Source of the DNA: Fibrobacteria bacterium
Lineage (GTDB): Bacteria; Fibrobacterota; Fibrobacteria; UBA11236
DNA: 48,052 nt
Assembly (NCBI GenBank): GCA_021155885.1
Contig: JAJNBB010000009.1
Location: 1 to 48,052, forward strand
Direction: 5' to 3'
This document shows positions 27,802-35,830 of the stretch, piece after piece. The first letter of the stretch is position 1. Every line of letters begins with the position of its first letter. The notes under the pieces are model-generated. The model had not been told where the DNA came from. It was given only the letters and a program-made list of their open reading frames with translations, and did not search any database. The position numbers and the translations under genes were made by a program.

Positions 27802-29640
27802 ATGTCTTACCTGGTCATGGCCCGCAAATGGCGGCCCAAAAATTTCGAGGAAATGGTCGGTCAGGAGCATATCGCCCAGACCCTGCGCAATGCCATCGCC
27901 TCGGGCCGGGTCTCGCACGCCTATCTCTTCACCGGCACGCGCGGCGTGGGCAAGACGACCTCCGCCCGCATCCTGGCCAAAGCGCTGAACTGCAAGAACG
28001 GCCCCACGGCCACGCCCTGCGAGGTCTGCGAGAATTGCGTGGCGGTCAGCCAGGGCTCGTCGATGGACGTGCTCGAAATCGACGGCGCGTCGAACAACAG
28101 CGTGGACAACATCCGCGACCTGCGCGAGCAGGTGAAGTACGCCCCCATGCAGGGCGCCTACAAGGTCTACATCATCGACGAAGTGCACATGCTGTCGAAG
28201 GCGGCGTTCAACGCGCTGCTGAAGACGCTGGAAGAGCCGCCCGCCCACGTGGTGTTCATCTTCGCCACCACCGAGTCGGGCAAGGTGCCCCACACGATTT
28301 TATCGCGCGTGCAGCGCTTCGACTTCAAGCGCATCTCCGAGGCCGGCATCCGCGACCGCCTCGAGTACATCTGCGCGCAGGAAGGCATCACGCCCGAGCG
28401 CGAGGCGCTGGAGGCCATCGCGCGCAAGGCCGACGGCAGCATGCGCGACGCCCTGAGCCTGTTCGACCGGGTCTATGCCTTCGCGGGCAGCGCGCTCACC
28501 TTGGACCTCGCCCGCAAGGCCCTCGGGATCCCCGAGGAGCGCCTCTTCGACGACTTGCTGCGGCACGTTACGGCCCACGACGCGGGCCGCACCTTCCAGA
28601 CCATCGACGAGGTATACGGGCAGGGCCTCGAAATCTCCGAGTTCCTGTCGGGCTTCGGCGAGTACCTGCGCGACCTGCTCTTCAGCCGGCAGCCGGGGGT
28701 CACCCCCGCCTTGCTCGGCCGCGGGGAATCCCGCTTCGCCGAATTGCGCGCCCTCGCGGGGGACCTGCGGGACGGGGACATTCTACGCTTCGCCAAGATC
28801 GTTTCCGACCTGCTGGCGGGCCTTAAAACCGCGGCGCATCCAAGGCTGTGGGTCGAGCTCGGGCTGGCCCGCATGGCCGCCCTCGACCGCGTGGTGACCC
28901 TTTCCCAGCTGATGGGACAGGAAGTGCCTTCCCCGGCAGGGAACCCGGCCCTTCAGGCGGCCCCTCCGGGCGGTTCCGCCCCCCCGCCCGCATTCGAACC
29001 CTCTTCCCCTGACGCGGAAGAGAAAAAAAAAAGCCCTGAATTAGTCGGGCATTTCGAATCGGAGATCCCGCCCGCCCCGGACCCGCACGAAGCGCCGCCG
29101 CCGGCGCATGGCTCGCCTCCCTGGGAAGAGGATCCCGCTCCCGACCCGGGTCCCGCGCCGCCCCATCCCTATAGCGACCCGTCCCTCGACCGGTTTCCGA
29201 CGCACGCGGAGCCGAAGGAGGCGCTCGCCGAACCCGCGTCGTCTTCCCCGGCGGGCCTTTCGGTGGACGCGGCGACGACCGTCTGGCCGGAACTGGTGGA
29301 GGAGTACGCGCAGGACAAACCCTTTACCGCCGGCCCCCTGCGCCACAGCCGCCTGCGCCTGACGGAAAAGGTCGCGGGCGACCCGCCCCTGCTCGAAGTC
29401 GTGTTTTCCGGCCCGCACCAGCACGACCTTTTCCTGGCAGACCCCGAAAACCGCAAGACCTTGTCCGCTTTCTTGCGCGCGAAATTCACCCCCGGCGCGG
29501 CGTTCGGCCTCGGCTTCGACGTGGACGCCTCCGCCGAGGGGGCGGTCCTGCACGCGCCCGAAAGCCCGTCGGCGCTGCTGCAGCGCGAACCGATCCTGCA
29601 AACCTTGATGCAATTGTTCGAGGGAAGGATTTTGAACTAA
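27802..29640 (+). CDS. dnaX: DNA polymerase III subunits tau/gamma
   Basis: The 612-residue clamp-loader ATPase of the replisome has the N-terminal MSYLVMARKWRPKNFEEMVGQ, Walker A GTRGVGKTT, zinc Cys64, Cys73, Cys76 and Cys79, YIIDEVHMLS, ATTESGKVPHTILSRVQRFDF and domain III to about residue 380. A Pro/Ala/Ser-rich linker follows, then a C-terminal tau-type domain. Codons 407-410 are GAG AAA AAA AAA within a run of ten A (29023-29032). In the -1 frame the next codons are AAG CCC TGA and in the +1 frame GCC CTG AAT TAG, so slippage either way would give a gamma-like product of about 412 residues, the same place where E. coli gamma ends. TATCTT lies 10 bases before the ATG. ybaB follows; recR is not next. 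Confidence 0.96.
   Translation: MSYLVMARKWRPKNFEEMVGQEHIAQTLRNAIASGRVSHAYLFTGTRGVGKTTSARILAKALNCKNGPTATPCEVCENCVAVSQGSSMDVLEIDGASNNSVDNIRDLREQVKYAPMQGAYKVYIIDEVHMLSKAAFNALLKTLEEPPAHVVFIFATTESGKVPHTILSRVQRFDFKRISEAGIRDRLEYICAQEGITPEREALEAIARKADGSMRDALSLFDRVYAFAGSALTLDLARKALGIPEERLFDDLLRHVTAHDAGRTFQTIDEVYGQGLEISEFLSGFGEYLRDLLFSRQPGVTPALLGRGESRFAELRALAGDLRDGDILRFAKIVSDLLAGLKTAAHPRLWVELGLARMAALDRVVTLSQLMGQEVPSPAGNPALQAAPPGGSAPPPAFEPSSPDAEEKKKSPELVGHFESEIPPAPDPHEAPPPAHGSPPWEEDPAPDPGPAPPHPYSDPSLDRFPTHAEPKEALAEPASSSPAGLSVDAATTVWPELVEEYAQDKPFTAGPLRHSRLRLTEKVAGDPPLLEVVFSGPHQHDLFLADPENRKTLSAFLRAKFTPGAAFGLGFDVDASAEGAVLHAPESPSALLQREPILQTLMQLFEGRILN
29023..29039 (+). promoter_or_regulatory. A10 slippage site in dnaX with immediate stops in both other frames
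   Basis: Ten A residues (29023-29032) follow GGAAGAG, a Shine-Dalgarno-like stretch. The -1 frame reads AAG CCC TGA (stop at 29037-29039) and the +1 frame reaches TAG at 29042-29044. A weak GCCC...GGGC hairpin (29033-29050) follows. Either ribosomal frameshifting (A AAA AAG type) or RNA polymerase slippage could use it. Confidence 0.7.
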
Positions 29641-29642
29641 AA

Positions 29643-29724
29643 GGTTGGTAGTTGGTGGTTGGTAGCAAAACAAGCGAAAAATTCTTGCTCTCCACCAACC
29701 ACCAACCACCAACCAACAACTAAC
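29643..29724. repeat. Inverted heptad-repeat pair, unit GTTGGTG
   Basis: The left arm (29643-29665) reads GGTTGGT AGTTGGT GGTTGGT AG. The right arm (29692-29724) reads CCACCAACCACCAACCACCA then ACCAACAACTAAC. The spacer is 26 bases. It separates dnaX from ybaB, which are usually co-transcribed. Confidence 0.88.
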
Positions 29725-29752
29725 GTTAGAGTTATAGGAAGGACTCCCCGCC

Positions 29753-30058
29753 ATGAACATGCAAAAGATGATGAAGGACCTGCAGAAGATGCAGGGCAAG
29801 ATGGCCCAGGTTCAGGAGAGCCTGCAGTCCACCGTGTACGAGGCCGAGGCCGGCGGCGGGCTGGTGAAGGTGTCGATCAACGGGAAGTACGAGGTCCAGG
29901 CCGTGCGGCTGAAAAAGGAGGCCGTGGATCCCGACGACGTGGAGGCGCTGGAAGACTTGTTGCTGGCGGCCTTCAACGAGGCGCGGGCCAAGGTCGAGGC
30001 CGACTCCACGCAGAAAATGGGAGGGCTGACGAAGGGCCTGGGGATTCCGGGGATGTAG
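29753..30058 (+). CDS. ybaB: YbaB/EbfC family nucleoid-associated protein
   Basis: The 101-residue protein has the family pattern MQKMMKDLQKMQGKMAQVQESLQ (coiled-coil helix), VYEAEAGGGLVKVSINGKYEVQAVRL and DDVEALEDLLLAAFNEARAKVE, with a Met/Gly tail GGLTKGLGIPGM. Such dimers bind DNA as tweezers. It follows dnaX as in most bacteria. The usual next gene, recR, is absent and the following gene is convergent hprK. AGGAAGGA lies 12 bases before the ATG. Confidence 0.95.
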   Translation: MNMQKMMKDLQKMQGKMAQVQESLQSTVYEAEAGGGLVKVSINGKYEVQAVRLKKEAVDPDDVEALEDLLLAAFNEARAKVEADSTQKMGGLTKGLGIPGM

Positions 30059-30110
30059 GAGGGACGGGAGACGGGGGGAGAAAACAGAATCAACCCCCGC
30101 CCTGTCACTC
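30058..30110. repeat. Short inverted G-rich heptad pair, unit GACGGGG
   Basis: GGGACGG GAGACGG GGGGAG (about 30060-30080) faces CAACCCCCGCCCTGTC (30091-30106). The spacer is about 10 bases. It lies in the 46-base convergent gap of ybaB and hprK, so the hairpin may also serve as a terminator. Confidence 0.7.
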
Positions 30111-31124
30111 GTGCACGTCCTCCGTCCCCAGCCTTCGCAGCCCGTCCTGGCGGGACTTTTCCTTCATGGTCTCGATCAGCTTTTCGTTGAAGAGCTTCGC
30201 CGCGTCGACCCCGTTCATCTTCAGGAGCATGTTCATGGCGATCACTTCGGAAATCACCGTGATGTTCTTGCCCGGCGAAATGGGGATGATCACCTTGGGC
30301 ACCGAGGTCCCGATCATTTCGGTATTGAGGGGGTCCAGGCCGGTGCGGTCATAGGTCTCCCCTTCCTTCCATTTCTGCAGCTCGACGACGACCTCGACCT
30401 TCTTGGTGTTGCGGATCGCGCGGATGCCGAAGAGCTTTCCCACGTCCACGATGCCGATGCCGCGGATCTCCATGTGGTGGCCGAGGATTTTATTGCCCTT
30501 GCCGATGATCGACCGGCCCTTGCGGGTCAGGTTCACGATGTCGTCGGCGACCAGGCGGTGGCCGCGCTCGACCAGGTCGAGCACGCATTCGCTTTTGCCC
30601 ACGCCGCTTTCGCCGATGTAGAGCATGCCCACGCCGTAGACGTCCACCAAGGAGGCGTGCACCGAGCAATAGGGGGCGAACCAGTCCTCGAGGACGTCCT
30701 GCACCTCGGTCATGAAGTCGAGGGTCTCGCGCGCGGTGGAGAGCACGGGCACGTTCTGCTCGCGGCACATCTCGAGCAATTCCTCGTGGGGGCTGGCGTT
30801 GTGCGTGAGCACCCACAGCGGCGAGCGGAACTCGCGGATGCGGTCGAAGACCTCGCGGCGCTTTTCGGACCCGATGGACTCCAGGAAAAACCATTCGGTG
30901 GTACCGAGGATTTGCACGCGCTGGTAGCTGTAAACCTGGGTGAAGCCCGCCAGGGCGAGGCCGGGGCGGTGCAGGCTGGACTCGATGATTTCGGTGGACA
31001 GCGAGGTTTCGGGGGTGCGCAACGTCAAGGACAATTCCTCGCGGAACTGAACGAAAAAGTCCCTCACGGGGAGGGACCTTTTTCTGTGGATGTCCAAACG
31101 GCTGAAGTCGATGGAATCTGCCAC
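30105..31124 (-). CDS. hprK: HPr kinase/phosphorylase
   Basis: The 339-residue bifunctional enzyme phosphorylates a Ser of HPr-type phosphocarriers. The N-terminal regulatory half contains RPGLALAGFTQVYSYQRVQILGTTEW. The kinase half has Walker A YIGESGVGKSECVLDLVERGHRLVADD and the family signature GHHMEIRGIGIVDV. The window holds no HPr, EI or PtsN gene. A GTG start at 31124 was chosen, directly before ADSIDFSRLDIHRKRS; AAGGAA lies about 12 bases upstream. It is the last gene of the lptC-lptA-lptB-rpoN-hpf-hprK cluster, 35 bases after hpf. That order is like proteobacterial clusters, where ptsN or HPr-kinase functions link nitrogen, carbon and envelope control. Confidence 0.95.
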   Translation of the reverse strand: MADSIDFSRLDIHRKRSLPVRDFFVQFREELSLTLRTPETSLSTEIIESSLHRPGLALAGFTQVYSYQRVQILGTTEWFFLESIGSEKRREVFDRIREFRSPLWVLTHNASPHEELLEMCREQNVPVLSTARETLDFMTEVQDVLEDWFAPYCSVHASLVDVYGVGMLYIGESGVGKSECVLDLVERGHRLVADDIVNLTRKGRSIIGKGNKILGHHMEIRGIGIVDVGKLFGIRAIRNTKKVEVVVELQKWKEGETYDRTGLDPLNTEMIGTSVPKVIIPISPGKNITVISEVIAMNMLLKMNGVDAAKLFNEKLIETMKEKSRQDGLRRLGTEDVHE

Positions 31125-31159
31125 GGCTTGCTTTTTTCCTTGGGGTTGCGGGAAGCGGC

Positions 31160-31483
31160 CTAGACGGCCGCCGCGGCGACCAGGGGGGCCGCCTTGTGGA
31201 GCTTGAGTTTCTCGTTTTCCTTCTTCAGGAGCCGCTCCGTCTTGTCGAGCATGGATTCGATGGCCTTGCCCATGCTGCCTTCCTCGGCGTGGGCGCAAAT
31301 CGACTTGTCGGCGATGTTGAGGATGCTTTCGGCGCGGCCGACCCCGGCCTGGCCCGCGTCCAGGATGATGTGAACGCCCGTGATCGAGTCGTTGAATTTC
31401 GACAGCCTTTCCAGGTTCTCGACGAGATTCTGGTGAAGCTGCTGGGATGCGTGGTAGTGCCGGGCGGTAATCTGAATGTTCAT
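31160..31483 (-). CDS. hpf: Ribosome hibernation promoting factor (short HPF/RaiA type)
   Basis: The 107-residue protein has the S30AE/HPF fold: MNIQITARHYHASQQLHQNLVENLERLSKFNDSITGVHIILD, then ESILNIADKSICAHAEEGSMGKAIESMLDKTERLLKKENEKLK. It lacks the long C-terminal dimerisation domain. It binds stationary-phase ribosomes. AAGGAG lies 7 bases before the ATG. It sits between rpoN and hprK as in many proteobacteria. The 141-base gap to rpoN shows AT-rich and G/C-rich segments but no recognisable sigma-54 promoter; it is large enough for a separate promoter. Confidence 0.93.
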   Translation of the reverse strand: MNIQITARHYHASQQLHQNLVENLERLSKFNDSITGVHIILDAGQAGVGRAESILNIADKSICAHAEEGSMGKAIESMLDKTERLLKKENEKLKLHKAAPLVAAAAV

Positions 31484-31624
31484 CAAAACGCTCCTTCCCT
31501 TAGATAAAAACACAAACCAAACCAAATGGGGGCAGGACCGTTTTCGTCCCCTGCTCCCCTGGCCTTAATCTACTGGATTCTTCGTCCGAACAATCAACTA
31601 GAAATAAAATTGTCCGTCTGGCAT

Positions 31625-33193
31625 TCAATATTTTTTGCGCAGGCGGGCGGGCAGGATTTCCAGCTGGTCGCGGTATTTGGCCACCGTGCGGCGGGCCACG
31701 TCCAGACCCGCCGTTTTGAGGATTTCAACGATTTTCTGATCGCTCAGGGGGTGCTTGGCGTCCTCCTCCTCGATCAGCTTCTTGATTTCGTCCTTGGCCG
31801 CGACCGAGGATACCTCGCTGCCGTCCGCCTGGGTGACGCCGGCGGAGAAGAAATACTTGAGTTCGAAAATCCCGTGCGGGGTCTGCACGTACTTCCCGTT
31901 TGTAACACGGCTGACCGTGGAGATGTGCATCCCGATCTTGTCGGCCACGTGCTGGAGGATCAGCGGGCGGAGGTGCGCCGGGCCGACCCGGAAGAAATCG
32001 GGCTGGCTTTCGATGATGGCCTGCATCACCTTGAGCATGGTCGATTTCCGCTGTTCGATCGCGCGGATCAGCCAGGTAGCCGAGTTGAGCTTGGCCCGCA
32101 CGAACTTCTTTTCGTCGGCGCTGGCCTTGCTTCCCTTGCGCAGCAGGCCGGCGTAGGCGCGCGAAATGCGCAGCGAGGGAACGGTGCGGTCGTTGAGCAT
32201 CAGGACGAGCTCGCCCTCGACTTCCTCGACGATCAGGTCGGGCGTGACCGGGCTGGCCACCGACGAGTTCAGGAGGCGGCCGGGATGCGGTTCCAGCGAA
32301 CCGATCTCGCGGATGGCGCCCTGGATGACTTCCGGCGTCGACTCGTACTTGCGGGCCAGGGCGGCGATCTTGAGCCGCTCCAGCAGATCGAAGTCCTCCT
32401 CGACGATGCGGCGGGCCATCGGGGATATGTGGTCCGAATGCTGGATCTGCAGCAGCAGGCACTCGCGCAGGTTGCGCGCACCCACCCCGCGCGGGTCGAA
32501 GGATTGGAGGATGTGGAGGGCTTCGCGGACGCGCGCATCCGCTTCGGCGGGCTCGCGCCGCCCCTCGATGATTTCCTGGATCTGGGCGTGGAGAGGGTCG
32601 CGGTCGCTGGATGGGACCTTTTCCCCGGCATCGGGAGCTGCCGGCCCGTCGACCACCAGGTAACCCCGGTCATCCAGGCTGTAGATCAGGTATTCGACCA
32701 GCGAGGAAATCTCCGCGGTGGTCTCGCGGTCGTGCAGCTGCGACAGCAAGTGGTCCTGGAGGGACTTGTCGTAAACCGGGGTTTGCTCGAAAATCTCCTC
32801 GGGGCTTTCACGCTCCTCCCGGATCTTGTCGGAAGAGTCGAAGGAGTCCTCCAGATAGGCCTCCCAGTCGATCTCCTGGTCGCTTTCGCGATCGGCGACC
32901 TCCTCGGCCGGTTCGCTGGTCTTGATGTCCTGAATCCCGTCCTGGGCGGCTTCGCTGCCTCCGGATTCTTCCGCGGTTTCTTCCTCCGCCGGCGCCTCGG
33001 GCAGGTCGCCCGACTCGTCGAGATCCTCGGGTTCGTCGGCGGGTTCGAGAAGCGGGTTGGTTTCCAGCTCCTGCTTGACCGTCATTTCGAGTTCCAGCGA
33101 ATTCATCTGGAGAAGCTGGAGCGATTGAATCATCTGGGGCGAGAGCTTCTGCTCCAGCCCCATGTTCATTCCAAATTCAAGCCCGAGATTCAT
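31625..33193 (-). CDS. rpoN: RNA polymerase sigma-54 factor
   Basis: The 522-residue protein has the Gln/Leu-rich activator region I (MGLEQKLSPQMIQSLQLLQMNSLELEMTVKQELETNPLLE). An acidic region II follows (about residues 50-130, many Glu/Asp). Region III contains LQSFDPRGVGARNLRECLLLQI, SRAYAGLLRKG..., IGMHISTVSRVTNGKYVQTPHGIFELKYFFS and the RpoN box ARRTVAKYRD near the end. It directs transcription at -24/-12 promoters with enhancer-binding ATPases, none of which is in this window. It lies 22 bases after lptB on the same strand. Confidence 0.97.
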   Translation of the reverse strand: MNLGLEFGMNMGLEQKLSPQMIQSLQLLQMNSLELEMTVKQELETNPLLEPADEPEDLDESGDLPEAPAEEETAEESGGSEAAQDGIQDIKTSEPAEEVADRESDQEIDWEAYLEDSFDSSDKIREERESPEEIFEQTPVYDKSLQDHLLSQLHDRETTAEISSLVEYLIYSLDDRGYLVVDGPAAPDAGEKVPSSDRDPLHAQIQEIIEGRREPAEADARVREALHILQSFDPRGVGARNLRECLLLQIQHSDHISPMARRIVEEDFDLLERLKIAALARKYESTPEVIQGAIREIGSLEPHPGRLLNSSVASPVTPDLIVEEVEGELVLMLNDRTVPSLRISRAYAGLLRKGSKASADEKKFVRAKLNSATWLIRAIEQRKSTMLKVMQAIIESQPDFFRVGPAHLRPLILQHVADKIGMHISTVSRVTNGKYVQTPHGIFELKYFFSAGVTQADGSEVSSVAAKDEIKKLIEEEDAKHPLSDQKIVEILKTAGLDVARRTVAKYRDQLEILPARLRKKY

Positions 33194-33215
33194 GAGGTTC
33201 CGATGAGGTTGCCGG

Positions 33216-33944
33216 TTAGTTGAGCGAGAAGGATTTCCCGAGATAGATGCGGCGGGCTTCCTCGTCCTGAGCCAGGTGCTCGGCGGAGCCCTCGATCAGG
33301 ACCTTGCCCTCGAACATGATGTAGGCGCGGTTGGTGGTCGCCAAGGTTTCGCGCACGCTATGATCGGTGATCAGGATGCCCATCCCGCGGTCCCTCAGGC
33401 TAAATATAACCGACTGGATGTCCTCGACCGCGATGGGGTCGATGCCGGCGAAGGGTTCGTCGAGCAGGAGAAAGTCGGGCTTGGTGGTGAGCGCGCGGGC
33501 GATCTCCAGGCGCCGCCGCTCGCCGCCCGACAGCGTGTACGCGCGGCTCTTGCGCAGACGCGCGATCTTGAACTCCTCCATGAGCCGGTCGGCCTCCTCG
33601 CGCCGCTCCCGGCGGCCCAGGCCCCCGCGGGCCTCGAGCACCGCGAGGAGATTCTCCTCCACGGTGAGCTTGCGAAACACGGAGGTTTCCTGCGGCAGGT
33701 AGCCGACGCCGAGGCGCGCGCGCTTGTACATCGGAAGCGAAGACACTTCCTGCTCGTCGATGAAGATGCGGCCCGAGTCGCTGCGGATCATCCCGGTGAT
33801 CATGTAGAACGACGTCGTCTTGCCGGCGCCGTTGGGGCCGAGCAGGCCCACGACCTCGCCCTGCCGCACGTAGACAGACACCCCGTCGACCACCTTGCGG
33901 CCGCCGTAGGTTTTCATGAGGCTCTCGGCGCGTATCTGTTTCAT
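33216..33944 (-). CDS. lptB: LPS export ABC transporter ATPase LptB
   Basis: The 242-residue ATPase energises LPS extraction with LptFG. Motifs are Walker A GPNGAGKTTSFYMITG, the Q-loop LPQETSVFRKLTVEENLLAVLE (LptB-typical), signature LSGGERRRLEIARAL and Walker B FLLLDEPFAGIDPIAVEDIQ, then ITDHSVRETLATTNRAYIM and the C-terminal ARRIYLGKSFSL. The ATG overlaps the lptA stop by four bases (ATGA). The frame is open upstream but only this ATG gives the normal LptB start. lptF/G and lptD are outside the window. Confidence 0.97.
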   Translation of the reverse strand: MKQIRAESLMKTYGGRKVVDGVSVYVRQGEVVGLLGPNGAGKTTSFYMITGMIRSDSGRIFIDEQEVSSLPMYKRARLGVGYLPQETSVFRKLTVEENLLAVLEARGGLGRRERREEADRLMEEFKIARLRKSRAYTLSGGERRRLEIARALTTKPDFLLLDEPFAGIDPIAVEDIQSVIFSLRDRGMGILITDHSVRETLATTNRAYIMFEGKVLIEGSAEHLAQDEEARRIYLGKSFSLN

Positions 33945-35107
33945 TTTTTTCCCTTCCCGGCCCGGATCGAATCGGCCCTGGCCCTGCTCTCGAGGGTTTT
34001 GCCCTCGTAGGTGCCCTGCGAGGAACCCTTGATCAGCACGTCCTCCACCTTTCCCTTGAGAAAGCCGAAGGTGATCGTATCCCCGGCGGCGCGATTCTTC
34101 CCTTTCAGGACCTCGCCCTCGAAATGAAAATAAGTACTCCGCGCCGAACCCCACACTTCCGCCTCGCGCGGTTCGCGCTCGCGGAAGCGCAAAACCATGT
34201 AATCGCCGTTCAGCTGGTTCACGTATTGCGGCTTTTCCGTCTCCCAGTAGGTTCCCTCCGCGCGGGTGAAGACCTGCACGCTGTCGATCGCGCTCTCCTT
34301 GAAGGCCACGAACAGCGAGTCGCCGGTCACCTTCGATTGCCGGGCCTTGGTCGAATCGGTGGCCTTCTCCAGCGAAAGCGCCTGCGCCTCGCCGCGCACG
34401 CGCAGGGCGCGCAGCGAGTCGCCCTTGAGGGCGAAGCGCATCACCGCCCCCCGCACCTCGCTGTCGTCGATCTTCACTACCGGCTTGTCGAACAGGAAGA
34501 GCGAGTCCTGCTTCTGGTGGTATTCGGCGCGCCCGCAGGTGATGCGCAGGCCGCGCCGCGTGATCACCACGTCGCCTTCGGCGTCGGCCACGCCGCGCGT
34601 CTCGTTGTAGCGCAGCTGCCTGCCCGTGATGACCAAAGTATCGGGCGCCCTGACCTTGCCCGAATCATTGACCGTGGCGGGATAAAAGCGCTGGACCTTG
34701 GGGCTTTGCGTCATCGTCGCGGTGCGGCCGACGCGGTTGTAGACCAGCATCCCGGCGGTTCCGTTCACCTCGCCGGCGGAATCGCGCATGAAGACGCGGC
34801 CCTCGGCCACGGCATTGCTGCCGGCCTTGTCGTACGAACCCCGATCGGAGGTCAACAGCGCCCCCCGGTTGGTGATACGCATGCCCTCGTCGCTGCTCAC
34901 GCGGTTCTCGTCCCGCCGCCAATAAGCCCGCGGGGTCTCGAAGCGCAGGTCCCCGTGGCGGAAGCGCACGTTCCCCGAAAGCACGTACTCGCCCGTGGAG
35001 CGCATCCCCTCCATGCGGTCGGCGTTCTCCATGATGAGGGGCAGGGACTGCGACGAGGGCTTGGCGCCGACCAGGAACAGCGAAAGCGCCGCGAGCGCGA
35101 AGCGCAT
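33941..35107 (-). CDS. lptA: LptA/OstA-like periplasmic LPS transport protein, enlarged
   Basis: The 388-residue protein has a signal peptide (MRFALAALSLFLVGAKPSSQ). It then has repeated OstA-type beta-jellyroll units: ADRMEGMRSTGEYVLSGNVRFRHGDLRFETPRAYW, LLTSDRGSYDKAGSNAVAEGRVFM, ITGRQLRYNETRGVADAEGDVVITRRGLRITCGRAEY and RFREREPREAEVWGSARSTY. E. coli LptA is about 185 residues, so this version is twice as long, as in other FCB OstA-like proteins. It should bridge the periplasm between LptC and LptD. It overlaps lptC (TGATG) and lptB (ATGA). The C-terminal tail is basic (RADSIRAGKGKK). Confidence 0.88.
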   Translation of the reverse strand: MRFALAALSLFLVGAKPSSQSLPLIMENADRMEGMRSTGEYVLSGNVRFRHGDLRFETPRAYWRRDENRVSSDEGMRITNRGALLTSDRGSYDKAGSNAVAEGRVFMRDSAGEVNGTAGMLVYNRVGRTATMTQSPKVQRFYPATVNDSGKVRAPDTLVITGRQLRYNETRGVADAEGDVVITRRGLRITCGRAEYHQKQDSLFLFDKPVVKIDDSEVRGAVMRFALKGDSLRALRVRGEAQALSLEKATDSTKARQSKVTGDSLFVAFKESAIDSVQVFTRAEGTYWETEKPQYVNQLNGDYMVLRFREREPREAEVWGSARSTYFHFEGEVLKGKNRAAGDTITFGFLKGKVEDVLIKGSSQGTYEGKTLESRARADSIRAGKGKK

Positions 35108-35679
35108 CAGGGACTCCCGGACGCCGCGGGATCGTCGACCCGCTCCTCGGCCTGCTGGAAAACCCCTTTTACGTCCGAAAGGATCTGCCAATGATCGAGG
35201 TTGGCGTCGGAGGTGAATCCCCTGCCGGTGAGGATGTCCCCGTTTTCCGAGAGGACGCGCACGGCCGCGTCGGTTCGCACCTCGTTCAGGCGCTTGTCCC
35301 AGCGCAGCGAGTCGGTGCGCAACTCCATGCCCTTGGCCGAGCGGCCGAAGACCCGCCCGCGCGCCAGGAGGAAGGTGACCGCCTCGTCCACCGCCCCGGA
35401 ATCGGCGGTCACGCGCATCAGAAAGGCGCCCACGCTGTCGTACATGGAAAGGTCGACCGGGGTCGCGTGCACCAGTTCTGCCCCGGGCCACCGCACCAGA
35501 TGAGTGGTGACGAGGCGCCAGGCCTTGTGGGATCCGTCGTGCATGTCGAGCACGGTGGTGTCGTCGTACTCGGTAAGCGGCAGCCTGCGGGCGTCGTGCG
35601 GGTACTTCGTCTCGTCGCCCTTGCGGGAGCAGGCCGTGAAGGCGGCGAGGAGAAGCAGGAACGCTGGAAGACGGGGCAT
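35107..35679 (-). CDS. lptC: LptC-like inner-membrane LPS transport lipoprotein
   Basis: The 190-residue protein is at the typical LptC position and size. It has a lipobox signal (LLLLAAFTAC, Cys at about residue 17), whereas E. coli LptC keeps a membrane anchor; lipoprotein LptC forms are known in the FCB group. The mature part has beta-strand patterns such as WPGAELVHATPVDLSMYDSVG, LLARGRVFGRSAKGMELRTDSLRWDKRLNEVRTDAAVRVLSENGDILTGRGFTSD, which match the LptC/OstA fold (ADSLRWD, then D....TGRG). It is the first gene of the cluster. Its ATG is 6 bases after TATTTT, without a Shine-Dalgarno. Confidence 0.87.
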   Translation of the reverse strand: MPRLPAFLLLLAAFTACSRKGDETKYPHDARRLPLTEYDDTTVLDMHDGSHKAWRLVTTHLVRWPGAELVHATPVDLSMYDSVGAFLMRVTADSGAVDEAVTFLLARGRVFGRSAKGMELRTDSLRWDKRLNEVRTDAAVRVLSENGDILTGRGFTSDANLDHWQILSDVKGVFQQAEERVDDPAASGSP

Positions 35680-35704
35680 GGGGGAAAAATACGCATTCGG
35701 CGCA

Positions 35705-35807
35705 AGGACGGGAGACGGGGGACGGGAGTAAACAACAAAAGTAGCGGACTCCATTTCGTCGGCAGCTTTACTCCCGTCCCCCGTCTCCCGACTCCCGTCC
35801 TGTCTTT
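35705..35807. repeat. Inverted heptad-repeat pair, unit GACGGGG, near-perfect arms
   Basis: The left arm (35705-35733) reads GGACGGG AGACGGG GGACGGG AGTAAA. The right arm (35767-35807) contains the exact complement of GGGAGACGGGGGACGGGAGT plus AAA, and extends by two more units. The spacer is about 33 bases. This is the best-matched pair in the window and lies in the lptC/MATE divergent gap. Confidence 0.93.
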
Positions 35808-35830
35808 CCCTTTCTATATTCCCGTTCCTC

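Noticed and set aside
31484-31624. Sigma-54 (-24/-12) promoter between rpoN and hpf
   Set aside because: No TGGCA-N-TTGC-type sequence with correct spacing was found on the minus strand.
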